5,068 nucleotides of DNA from JAYEIA01 sp034659855. Lineage in GTDB: Bacteria; Bacteroidota; Bacteroidia; Bacteroidales; JAADGE01. The position numbers and the translations under genes were made by a program. The DNA lies in contig JAYEIA010000332.1 of assembly GCA_034659855.1 (NCBI GenBank), positions 1-5,068 on the forward strand, written 5' to 3'. The notes beneath the pieces were generated by a model, which made no database searches, was not told where the DNA came from, and worked only from the letters and a program-made list of their open reading frames with translations. This document shows, piece after piece, positions 1 through 5,068 of the stretch (position 1 is its first letter; every line of letters begins with the position of its first letter).

Positions 1-38
1 TCTATTTCCGTTCAGACACTATATAAGGTTGAATAAAA

Positions 39-140
39 ATGCAAAAAATAAACACCATAAAAACCACAGCTTTTGATGACGATGATACCCTCCGGGTCAA
101 TGAACCTTATTTTTAAGAAATTGAAAAAAGTTTGGGCTGC
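39..140 (+). pseudogene. HAD-family hydrolase, N-terminal remnant broken by an in-frame stop
   Basis: Reading from the ATG at 39 gives 25 residues that carry HAD motif I, AFDDDDTLRVNEPYF, then a TAA at 114-116, then EIEKSL in the same frame. Intact Bacteroidota HAD hydrolases, as I recall them, begin with a hydrophobic strand, FDADDTLWVNEPYF and then QEIEK or a close variant. The differences here therefore look like point decay: A to D, W to R (TGG to CGG) and a Gln codon turned to TAA. Motif I holds the nucleophilic Asp of phosphatases in this superfamily. The roughly 200 remaining residues (cap domain and motifs II-IV) are absent, because the sequence passes within a few codons into a different protein family. 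The right edge of the remnant, about 134-140, is approximate. It could instead be a short peptide gene of 25 residues, but the resumed homology after the stop argues against that. Confidence 0.75.
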
Positions 141-283
141 CCGAAAACAGCATTCGGAGAAATGGTTAAAAACGACAATCAAAATACGATGTCTATGTCT
201 GTTCATGCACACCACACCTTAATGGACGGCCCGGATGTGACTTTTTGGATAAATTTCAAGTACTCATGAACAGAGAGGCCTAA
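141..283 (+). pseudogene. Chloramphenicol-acetyltransferase-like protein, C-terminal remnant with frameshift
   Basis: In the frame of the preceding HAD remnant, codons 141-245 read PKTAFGEMVKND, then MSVHAHHTLMDGPDV. The HHxxxDG motif (codons 210-230) is the catalytic-His signature of the CatA-type acetyltransferases, which move an acetyl group from acetyl-CoA to a hydroxyl such as that of chloramphenicol. The segment before it matches the usual approach to the motif (PKxxFG, then xMPxSVxxHH). After DV the frame shifts in a T-rich run at about 240-247, and the family's C-terminal helix resumes in another frame as LDKFQVLMNREA, with a TAA stop at 281-283. If the shift is ignored, the original frame ends at TGA 267-269. 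Only the last 45 or so residues of a protein usually near 210 residues long remain, and no start of its own is present, so this is not functional. A sequencing indel could explain the frameshift but not the missing N-terminal three quarters. Confidence 0.75.
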
Positions 284-763
284 AAATTCCCCTAAAAAAA
301 ATTATGGAGTCAGATTTGTAAAGTAATATCGAAATTTCGTATGAAAAGAAATACCTAAAGCAAAGAAATACATAAATATTTGGTAGTTTTGACCGAAATT
401 CAGGAAACAGCTTTTAACGGATAAAATCGTTGTTTCTGTATGTCTTTTTCCGGATTTTGTTTGTGTTATAACTCATGCCTGAAGCAAAAAACGGTTGATC
501 CAATTGGGATTGTACAAATTGAGTTACAGTATGGTAGGTAGTTTTAAGTGGCGACCATAGGTCCGGTTATCGACCGAATTATTAATATAATAGAGTCCGG
601 TCTAAAAAGTATGTTTTATTTTAGAAAAAAGCTATATGCTTAATTATCAGAGTTTTATAAATTAACTTACAATAAACTTAAAACTCTTATTTTTAGCACT
701 TTAACTTTATAAACTTTCAACTTTATAACTTTTTAAACTGAACTCATAATACAGTTCAAGTCA
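284..763. other. Non-coding gap between the dead genes and the potassium channel
   Basis: No convincing gene is present on either strand over these 480 bases, and stops are dense in all frames. What can be seen is listed here. An imperfect hairpin spans 401-438: GAAAC 404-408 and AACG 416-419 pair with CGTT 428-431 and GTTTC 432-436, and T5 follows at 445-449. It might be a weak terminator. Two abutting 4-bp stems lie at 553-576 (GACC-ATA-GGTC and CGGT-TATCG-ACCG), and the 7-mer GTCCGGT occurs at 561-567 and again at 595-601. The last 120 bases before the channel start are strongly AT-rich and contain a tandem repeat at 703-734. One string, TAGTTTTG at 384-391, fits the Bacteroidota -7 consensus TAnnTTTG, but no TTTG lies at the right distance upstream and it is about 370 bases from the channel start. 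I do not call it a promoter. Confidence 0.6.
703..734. repeat. AT-rich 16-bp imperfect tandem repeat
   Basis: The ten bases AACTTTATAA occur at 703-712 and again at 719-728, each followed by a C/T-rich tail, giving two units of about 16 bases. Related AACTT and TAAACTT strings surround them from about 660 to 740. Runs built from AACTTT and TATAAACTTT are, as I recall, frequent between genes in Bacteroidales, so this is probably lineage-typical low-complexity sequence. It ends about 30 bases before the channel start and therefore probably lies in its promoter or leader region. Confidence 0.55.
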
Positions 764-1801
764 ATGTTTAGAGAATTCAGAAACCTGTATTACGGGTCAA
801 TTGTTTTGCTTATTATAGTTTTCATAGGTATCTTGGGTTATATGACAATGGAGGGTTTCACCTTTCTCGAGGCCATATATATGACCATTATAACTATTTC
901 TACCGTTGGCTTCGCAGAAGTATCAACCCTGTCTGATGAAGGTCGATTATTTACCATAATGCTGATAATAAGTAGTTTTGGTTTATTTGGTTATATCATT
1001 ACCTCAATTACAAGAGTTTTTTTCGACGGTGAGTATAAAAAAATAATTAAATTGTACAAAGTGAACAGAAAACTAAAAAAATTAAAGAATCATGTCATTG
1101 TATGCGGCTTTGGCCGAAATGGTCGGAAAGCAACATTTGACCTGTTGGAAGAAGGCAAAAAAGTAGTGGTTATTGAGCGAGACGATTCTGTTATAAAAGA
1201 AGATATTAACGAATCTATTATAGGTAACCCTAACTTTATTTCCATTGTAGGAGATGCTTCACACGAAGAAAGTTTGCTTAAAACGAAACCGGAAACGGCA
1301 TCGGCATTAGTTACAACCCTGCCCAATGATGCAGAGAACTTATTGATAGTTTTGACTATTCGGGAGCTATACTCGGACATTAAGATAATAAGCAGAGCTT
1401 CCGATGAGCATTCGCTGGCAAAATTGAAACGTGCCGGAGCCTCAAACATCATTATGCCCGATATTGTGGGGGGGGCAAGAATGGCAAAATTAGTTACTCA
1501 GCCCGACATTGTCGAATTTCTGGAAATGATTATGTTGAAAGAGGGCGTTGATGTGCAACTCGAAGAATTATTTTGTCGTGATTTAGGAGTGAGAGAGGCA
1601 CCTGCTACAATTGCAAGCCTTGATGTTCGCAGAAAAACCGGTGTTAATATGATTGGAGTAAAAACTCATGAAGGAAAATATATTTACAATCCGGAGCCGG
1701 ATATGGTGTTAAATCGGGAAGATAAAATTTTTGTAATCGGGACTCCCAAGCAAATTTCCAAGTTAGAGGAAATGATTTCCGGTAATGATTTAAGTGATTA
1801 A
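764..1801 (+). CDS. Two-transmembrane potassium channel with RCK (TrkA-N/TrkA-C) domain
   Basis: This 345-residue inner-membrane protein has the MthK-type plan. TM1 spans about residues 11-27, a pore helix about 33-46, the selectivity filter TVGFA 47-51, and TM2 about 61-87. A basic linker follows, then a cytoplasmic RCK domain from about residue 109. The RCK Rossmann fold is clear: VIVCGFGRNG (111-120) is the nucleotide-binding glycine loop, E138 at the end of strand 2 fits a ribose-binding acid, and GDAS (163-166) is the usual turn after strand 3. A TrkA-C-like domain fills about 255-340. Family knowledge says such tetramers pass K+ and are gated by ligands (Ca2+, nucleotides or c-di-AMP, depending on the member); the ligand here is unknown. 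The filter has Ala where TVGYG/TVGFG has its second Gly. The ATG at 764 places TM1 directly after a short basic N-terminus and no better start is nearby. No clear Shine-Dalgarno sequence is present, as is common in Bacteroidota. It is monocistronic, with dead genes upstream and a convergent gene downstream. Confidence 0.93.
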   Translation: MFREFRNLYYGSIVLLIIVFIGILGYMTMEGFTFLEAIYMTIITISTVGFAEVSTLSDEGRLFTIMLIISSFGLFGYIITSITRVFFDGEYKKIIKLYKVNRKLKKLKNHVIVCGFGRNGRKATFDLLEEGKKVVVIERDDSVIKEDINESIIGNPNFISIVGDASHEESLLKTKPETASALVTTLPNDAENLLIVLTIRELYSDIKIISRASDEHSLAKLKRAGASNIIMPDIVGGARMAKLVTQPDIVEFLEMIMLKEGVDVQLEELFCRDLGVREAPATIASLDVRRKTGVNMIGVKTHEGKYIYNPEPDMVLNREDKIFVIGTPKQISKLEEMISGNDLSD

Positions 1802-1807
1802 ACCGAA

Positions 1808-3040
1808 TTATTTATCTGAAATGTAACGGCTGTTTCCGAAAATAACGTTCTGTTTTGAGCACAATGTATAAAATGAAAGCGGTGAAGTCTCTGTCTGTTT
1901 CAGTAAATAAAAAAAACACGAAAGTTTTTGTTCCCGAATATCAAAAATTATCTCATTAATATCCAATTGCTGCATTACTTCAGACAACGCGTTGCAGGAA
2001 TCAATCGTTTCAGGGTTAATTGGGACATCATAAATAGACTGAATTTTGAAATTTAGTTTATTCCCGGTTAAAATTTTTTTCACAATTCTTGCTGAGCTTT
2101 TCGAACCGATAATCAAAATTTTCTTTTCATCCGATTTAAGATTCGGATTTTCTTTAATTCTTGACAGAGCTCTCTTAAAAACCAGCGTGCTGTGGGCAAT
2201 TGTTTGTCTGAGAAAAATCCCTGTTTTGATAAACCATTTCATAAACTGAGTTTGAAAAAAATGTTTATCGGCAAATATTTTCATGGCGGAGTAAAAAACT
2301 GAAATGTATTTGTGGCTGTCTTTTTTTGTGCTTTCACCTTTATAATGTAAGACACTTTTTTTTCCGTAATAATAATTTTGAAAACCGGCCTGTAATATTC
2401 TGTATGACAAATCAATATCTTCTCCATACATAAAAAAAGATTCATCCAACAGCCGTGTTTTTTCGGCTGCCTCTCTCCCCATGAGCATAAAAGCCCCCGA
2501 TAATATTTCTATTTCATGAATACCGCCGGCAGAGAGTTTGTCGAGTCGGTAGCTGTTGAAGCGTTCCGAGTTCGGAAAAATATGCGACAGCCCAAAAAGT
2601 TTGTAGAAAGAGCGTGCGGGAGTGGGGTAGGCTCGTTTGGATTCCGGTTGAAAATTTCCGTCGGCATCAATAAGTTTAACGCCCAGGGCTCCAAAGTTTT
2701 CCTTTTTGTCGGCAAACGAGATAGTATCAGTAAAAAGATCTTCCGGAACGATAGTATCCGGATTCAGTAAAAGTATGTATTCGCCTTTTGAAATGTTGAA
2801 TCCTTGATTATTGGCCTTCGAAAACCCGACATTTTCAGTATTTTCAATGAGTTGAACGGCCGGAAAATTTGAACGGACAAGTTCTGCAGAATTATCCTCA
2901 GATTTATTATCCACAACTATAATTTCGCTTTCAAAATCCGTCTGAGTTTTAAAATTCCGGCATGCCTCCGTTACCGAAAACAAACATTGCCGAAGGAGTT
3001 TCGGGACTTTATAATTTACAATTATGACGGATAGCTTCAT
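1808..3040 (-). CDS. Family 2 glycosyltransferase (GT-A fold) with C-terminal Rossmann-like domain
   Basis: The 410-residue product transfers a sugar from a nucleotide-sugar donor, probably while building a surface polysaccharide or O-antigen; donor and acceptor are unknown. The N-terminus MKLSVIIVNYK is the classic first strand of GT2 enzymes. VVDNKS (42-47) lies at the nucleotide-binding edge. LLLNPDT (90-96) carries the NPD version of the metal-binding DxD site seen in rhamnosyltransferase-like members. SGAFMLMGRE (181-190) and FMYGEDIDLSYR (203-214) form the acceptor and catalytic-base region, with the ED pair at 207-208. A basic amphipathic stretch at about 262-300 links to a second domain at about 307-400, whose KILIIGSKSSARIVKKIL looks like a Rossmann glycine loop. 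There is no signal peptide and no clear transmembrane segment, so I infer a cytoplasmic, membrane-associated enzyme. The frame stays open to an ATG at 3148, but the added 36 residues resemble no GT2 N-terminus, so 3040 is preferred. Its stop lies 6 bases from the convergent channel gene. Confidence 0.92.
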   Translation of the reverse strand: MKLSVIIVNYKVPKLLRQCLFSVTEACRNFKTQTDFESEIIVVDNKSEDNSAELVRSNFPAVQLIENTENVGFSKANNQGFNISKGEYILLLNPDTIVPEDLFTDTISFADKKENFGALGVKLIDADGNFQPESKRAYPTPARSFYKLFGLSHIFPNSERFNSYRLDKLSAGGIHEIEILSGAFMLMGREAAEKTRLLDESFFMYGEDIDLSYRILQAGFQNYYYGKKSVLHYKGESTKKDSHKYISVFYSAMKIFADKHFFQTQFMKWFIKTGIFLRQTIAHSTLVFKRALSRIKENPNLKSDEKKILIIGSKSSARIVKKILTGNKLNFKIQSIYDVPINPETIDSCNALSEVMQQLDINEIIFDIREQKLSCFFYLLKQTETSPLSFYTLCSKQNVIFGNSRYISDK

Positions 3041-3121
3041 GGTAACCTTAGAATTTGGAAGAGCTGTAATGTGTTGTCTGTGTTTAGAAATAAAGTTGAG
3101 CGTTTTTATTTGAGTCCACTC

Positions 3122-3129
3122 CAAAAATA
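3122..3129 (-). promoter_or_regulatory. Possible Bacteroidota -7 box for the glycosyltransferase gene
   Basis: On the minus strand these bases read TATTTTTG, which fits the Bacteroidota housekeeping -7 consensus TAnnTTTG. Transcription would begin near 3115 and leave a leader of about 75 bases before the ATG at 3040. That agrees with 3040 rather than 3148 as the start. The partner -33 TTTG is not seen at the expected 19-21 base spacing; only an ATTG (3146-3149, complement) lies nearby. In AT-rich sequence this match may be chance. Confidence 0.25.
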
Positions 3130-3238
3130 TTATTGTGTTAATAATCAATAGTTCGTTAAAATTTTATAATCACCTGATATTCAGTACTTTATAAGGCAAG
3201 CCATAAACGAGTTAAAGTGTTGACTGTTAAGCGCTTAG

Positions 3239-3261
3239 TTCGTAATTCGTAATTTAACGAA
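3239..3261. repeat. TTCGTAA tandem repeat ending in a small hairpin
   Basis: TTCGTAA is repeated exactly at 3239-3245 and 3246-3252. The second copy pairs with ACGAA at 3257-3261 around a 6-base loop (TTCGT-AATTTA-ACGAA). The 9-mer TTTAACGAA at 3253-3261 is also the exact reverse complement of TTCGTTAAA at 3152-3160. A perfect 10-bp palindrome, TAAGCGCTTA, lies just beside it at 3228-3237. Repeats built on AATTCGTAATT are, as I recall, common between genes in Bacteroidales. The stem is too weak and lacks a suitable T-run to be called a terminator. Confidence 0.5.
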
Positions 3262-3304
3262 GTGTTGAATAATAAGAACTTTATGATTTTAAAAAAACAT
3301 GTAA

Positions 3305-3322
3305 ATCTTGTCAATCCTGTCA
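3305..3322. repeat. 9-bp tandem repeat ATCTTGTCA/ATCCTGTCA followed by an A-run
   Basis: Two 9-base units, differing at one position, lie directly end to end and are followed by AAAAAA. I recall near-identical strings (AATCCTGTCAATCCTGT followed by an A-run, and variants) as a dispersed intergenic motif in many Bacteroidota genomes, though I cannot count copies from this window. It sits about 25 bases past the recR stop, on the far side of the operon, where such elements are often seen. Confidence 0.5.
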
Positions 3323-3346
3323 AAAAAGACTTTTCGGAGTACACTC

Positions 3347-3970
3347 TTATTTGAAATTTATTCGGTTTTGAATAGCTCCGGCCAAAGTAATTTCGTCATT
3401 ATATTCCAATTCCCCTCCAATGGACAGCCCCTTGGCCGGAGTAGTAATTTTATCTACAAAATCTTTTACTTTTCGGTAGATATAGAAACTCGTAGTATCT
3501 CCCTCGGGAGTCGGGCTTAGGGCAAGAATCAATTCTGAGATTTCTTGATTTCTTACGCGATCTATTAATGGGTCGATATCCAGTTCATCCGGGCCAATAC
3601 CGTCCATAGGAGATATCAGACCGTTGAGGACGTGGTACAGGCCGTTAAACTGCTCGGTTCGCTCAAGAGCGATGACATCCTGAATATTTTCGGTTACACA
3701 AATCGTTGTGTGGTCTCTGTTCGGATTTGAACAAATTTCGCAGACATCGGAATCAGAAATATTTCGGCAAACTTTGCATTTCTTTATTTTATCACGGACA
3801 TCAATAAGGCTGTTCCCCAGCAAATTTATTTCTTCTTTGGGGCGTTTAAGCATGTGTAAGGCAAGTCGTAAAGCTGTTTTCTTTCCAATACCCGGAAGTT
3901 TGGATAATTCCTCTGTCGCATTATCGAGCAATTTGGATGATAATATATTTTGGTTCATTGGGTGTGTCAT
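3347..3970 (-). CDS. recR: Recombination mediator protein RecR
   Basis: RecR works with RecO (and RecF) to load RecA onto SSB-coated single-stranded DNA at gaps during recombinational repair. The 207-residue product has the full family plan at the usual length of about 200. It begins with a helix-hairpin-helix, LPGIGKKTALRLALHML (25-41), followed by a four-cysteine zinc finger, C65-x2-C68 and C77-x2-C80. A Toprim domain follows from about residue 88, with TENIQDVIALE (93-103), YHVLNGLISPMDGIGP (112-127), and LALSPTPEGDTT (149-160). The Walker-B-like end comes last (GLSIGGELEYNDEITL, 181-196). The ATG at 3970 directly abuts the TAA of the upstream phosphoesterase gene (0 bases) and is preceded by A/T-rich sequence, which suits Bacteroidota starts. 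An internal ATG at 3958 would give MNQNILSSKLL, closer to many homologue N-termini, and cannot be excluded. Nothing essential is missing and the gene looks intact. Confidence 0.97.
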   Translation of the reverse strand: MTHPMNQNILSSKLLDNATEELSKLPGIGKKTALRLALHMLKRPKEEINLLGNSLIDVRDKIKKCKVCRNISDSDVCEICSNPNRDHTTICVTENIQDVIALERTEQFNGLYHVLNGLISPMDGIGPDELDIDPLIDRVRNQEISELILALSPTPEGDTTSFYIYRKVKDFVDKITTPAKGLSIGGELEYNDEITLAGAIQNRINFK

Positions 3971-4903
3971 TTATTCAAGGTGGTCAATACAGTTTAGACT
4001 GATAAATTTTTTGTTATTCAATGTCTTTTCTCCGTCAAAACGGTAGGCTGTTAACTTTTGGCATTTTCCCAGGCTGTAATCCAGACAGCAGACATTTGGG
4101 CTCTTAATCAGAGGGGTGCCGTTGCACCAATAATGCCCGAAAAACAGTGGCTTTTCTTTCGGAGCATAGCCTTTGTGGTCTTTGAAAATATTTCCGGCGA
4201 TGGGAATATCAGGAATGTTGTATTTTTCTGAAACGGCCACCGTCTTATATGTTTTATTTCTTAAATCGCTCCACCATTGGTATCGAACAGATGTACGCCT
4301 GTGATTGTCCTTGTCTTTGAAGCTGTAGCCGGCAGGCAATTCAACCTCCTTGCCTTTGAGCAAGGTTTCAATAATGTTGTATTCTTCGGTGGATTTGTCA
4401 AAAGCCTTGATTAGGAGGCCTTTATTGTTGAGTCCTTCGGGATACTTTTTATTAACGATTTTTACTAATTTTGGCTCCCAACAGGCATGCACAACCCTTA
4501 GTGTTTCAGTTTCGATAGTGAGAGGAAGTGATTTGAACCATTCAATATAATCCGTCCATTCTTCCGGATAATCTTTGAATTCTTTCATGGTTTTTCTGAA
4601 CTGATTGATATTCTTCTCGCTGTGGGGTCTTAAGAAATTTCCCTGCCTGTCTTTAGTATAAAATGCAATGGCATTAAACTCGTGATTCCCCGCAACCGAC
4701 AAGGCCGATCCGGATTCAATCATGGGGCGAACAATTTGTAGTGTTTTTCTGATATTTGGGCCTCGGTCTATAAAGTCGCCGGCAAAAATTATTTTTCGCT
4801 TGTCGTGCGTGTAGGTGCCGTTTATTTTTTTGTAGCCTAAGGTATCGAGCATAAGCTCCAGTGTATCAGCAAATCCGTGAATGTCTCCGATGAGGTCGTA
4901 CAT
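3971..4903 (-). CDS. Metallophosphoesterase of the PPP/ApaH-like family
   Basis: The 310-residue product carries every metal-ligand motif of the calcineurin-like PPP fold: GDIHG (6-10), GDFIDRG (42-48), GNHE (72-75), a fourth-strand His in VVHACW (H139) and a late His in FGHYW (H257). The ending CLDYS, then AYRFDGE (about 273-292), is typical of a widespread bacterial metallophosphoesterase family. The family is related to the symmetrical diadenosine tetraphosphatase ApaH, PrpE and bacterial protein phosphatases. It hydrolyses phosphoester or phosphoanhydride bonds with two metals, probably Mn2+ or Fe2+; the natural substrate is unknown, so I give no symbol. I place the start at 4903 (MYDLIGDIHG) because the first strand begins there and because an upstream open frame ends at 4906, just 2 bases away. 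The longer frame from 4939 would add 12 unlikely residues and overlap that gene. No signal peptide, so it is cytoplasmic. Its TAA abuts the recR start, which implies co-transcription; a functional link is not implied. Confidence 0.93.
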   Translation of the reverse strand: MYDLIGDIHGFADTLELMLDTLGYKKINGTYTHDKRKIIFAGDFIDRGPNIRKTLQIVRPMIESGSALSVAGNHEFNAIAFYTKDRQGNFLRPHSEKNINQFRKTMKEFKDYPEEWTDYIEWFKSLPLTIETETLRVVHACWEPKLVKIVNKKYPEGLNNKGLLIKAFDKSTEEYNIIETLLKGKEVELPAGYSFKDKDNHRRTSVRYQWWSDLRNKTYKTVAVSEKYNIPDIPIAGNIFKDHKGYAPKEKPLFFGHYWCNGTPLIKSPNVCCLDYSLGKCQKLTAYRFDGEKTLNNKKFISLNCIDHLE

Positions 4904-4905
4904 AA

Positions 4906-5068
4906 TTACAAGTTTTGATTTGGGTTGGGAACAAACCATTTATTTTCCAATACAGGTGGTTTGTAGTTCTTTATATATTCCATGGCTTCTTCGGCAGAGT
5001 TAACTGTAATGTATAGTTTTCGATAGACTGTTTTCGCAAAACTTTGGGAGTACATTTCTTCAAAAAAA
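4906..5068 (-). CDS. C-terminal end of an unidentified protein, cut by the window edge
   Basis: An open frame enters from the right edge and runs 53 codons to the TAA at 4906-4908, 2 bases before the phosphoesterase ATG. The other two minus-strand frames are closed in this stretch by stops at 4940-4942, 4971-4973 and 5000-5002. The residues look protein-like: FFEEMYSQSFAKTVYRK, then LYITVNSAEEAMEYIKNY, then a Pro/Asn-rich tail ending NPNQNL. A strand, SAEEA, and a helix ending in EYI is how several small alpha/beta domains end (for example LOG-type Rossmann proteins or STAS-like domains), but I cannot assign a family from so short a piece. The tight spacing makes it the promoter-proximal partner of the phosphoesterase and recR in one operon. 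That the frame is real coding is fairly likely; its identity is unknown. Confidence 0.65.
   Translation of the reverse strand, partial: FFEEMYSQSFAKTVYRKLYITVNSAEEAMEYIKNYKPPVLENKWFVPNPNQNL

Noticed and set aside
12..215. 67-residue minus-strand open frame starting with MVCMNRHRH
   Set aside because: It lies exactly antisense to the HAD and CAT relics, whose plus-strand residues match known families; the minus product resembles nothing.
440..541. 33-codon plus-strand frame (MSFSGF start) in the gap before the channel
   Set aside because: Short, no ribosome binding site, unrecognised sequence and surrounded by stops; chance is the better explanation.
548..646. 32-codon plus-strand frame beginning at a GTG (VATIGPVIDR)
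   Set aside because: Short, weak start, no family resemblance, and it overlaps the small stems at 553-576.
1..763. Mobile element or riboswitch (for example a c-di-AMP leader) upstream of the channel
   Set aside because: No transposase residues, terminal inverted repeats or target duplications are visible, and no recognisable riboswitch core is present.
1090..1452. 120-residue minus-strand frame
   Set aside because: Fully antisense to the RCK domain of the channel, with no recognisable domain.
2516..2770. 84-residue plus-strand frame, and a minus frame at 2509-2715
   Set aside because: Both overlap the glycosyltransferase in other frames and look like shadows of its coding pattern.
3041..3148. 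N-terminal extension of the glycosyltransferase to the ATG at 3148
   Set aside because: GT2 proteins start at the MKLSVIIVNY strand; the added 36 residues are unlike the family, and a possible -7 box falls inside the extension.
3290..3346. Rho-independent terminator for recR using the T7 run (minus strand) at 3291-3297
   Set aside because: No stable stem precedes the T-run; the candidate GAGT/ACTC stem beside the stop has only a 2-base loop.
4904..4939. N-terminal extension of the metallophosphoesterase to the ATG at 4939
   Set aside because: It would overlap the upstream gene tail ending at 4906 and adds 12 residues before the usual family start MYDLIGDIHG.

Overview
The window is an AT-rich stretch of a Bacteroidota chromosome, probably Bacteroidales or a close relative. 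I infer this from four things: starts that mostly lack a Shine-Dalgarno sequence, the character of the proteins (RecR, and a family 2 glycosyltransferase with a C-terminal Rossmann-like domain), and short AT-rich repeat families between genes of a kind I associate with this phylum. The genus cannot be told from the sequence alone.

Layout. Positions 1-283 hold a scar of two dead genes that lie head to tail on the + strand. The first is the N-terminal tip of a HAD-family hydrolase, broken by an in-frame TAA. It runs straight into the C-terminal end of a chloramphenicol-acetyltransferase-like protein, which has its HHxxxDG motif and a frameshift near its end. Positions 284-763 are non-coding, with weak hairpins and a short tandem repeat. 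Positions 764-1801 (+) encode a two-transmembrane potassium channel with a cytoplasmic RCK (TrkA-N/TrkA-C) module and an unusual TVGFA selectivity filter. It converges, with a 6-base gap, on a glycosyltransferase read from 3040 down to 1808 (-). A 306-base gap with small repeats and a hairpin separates that gene from a tight minus-strand cluster. In transcription order the cluster is the tail of an unidentified gene (running off the right edge of the window and ending at 4906), a metallophosphoesterase (4903 to 3971) and recR (3970 to 3347). Spacings in the cluster are 2 and 0 bases, so it is almost certainly an operon.

Functionally this is ordinary chromosomal housekeeping and envelope content: potassium flux, surface glycan synthesis, recombinational repair, and a phosphatase of the ApaH/PPP fold. 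I see no phage, transposase, CRISPR, tRNA, rRNA or defence system, and no credible new multi-gene system. The most interesting item is the decayed HAD/CAT junction at the left end, which open-reading-frame searches miss. Next is the missing gene tail at the right end, which fixes the start of the metallophosphoesterase.
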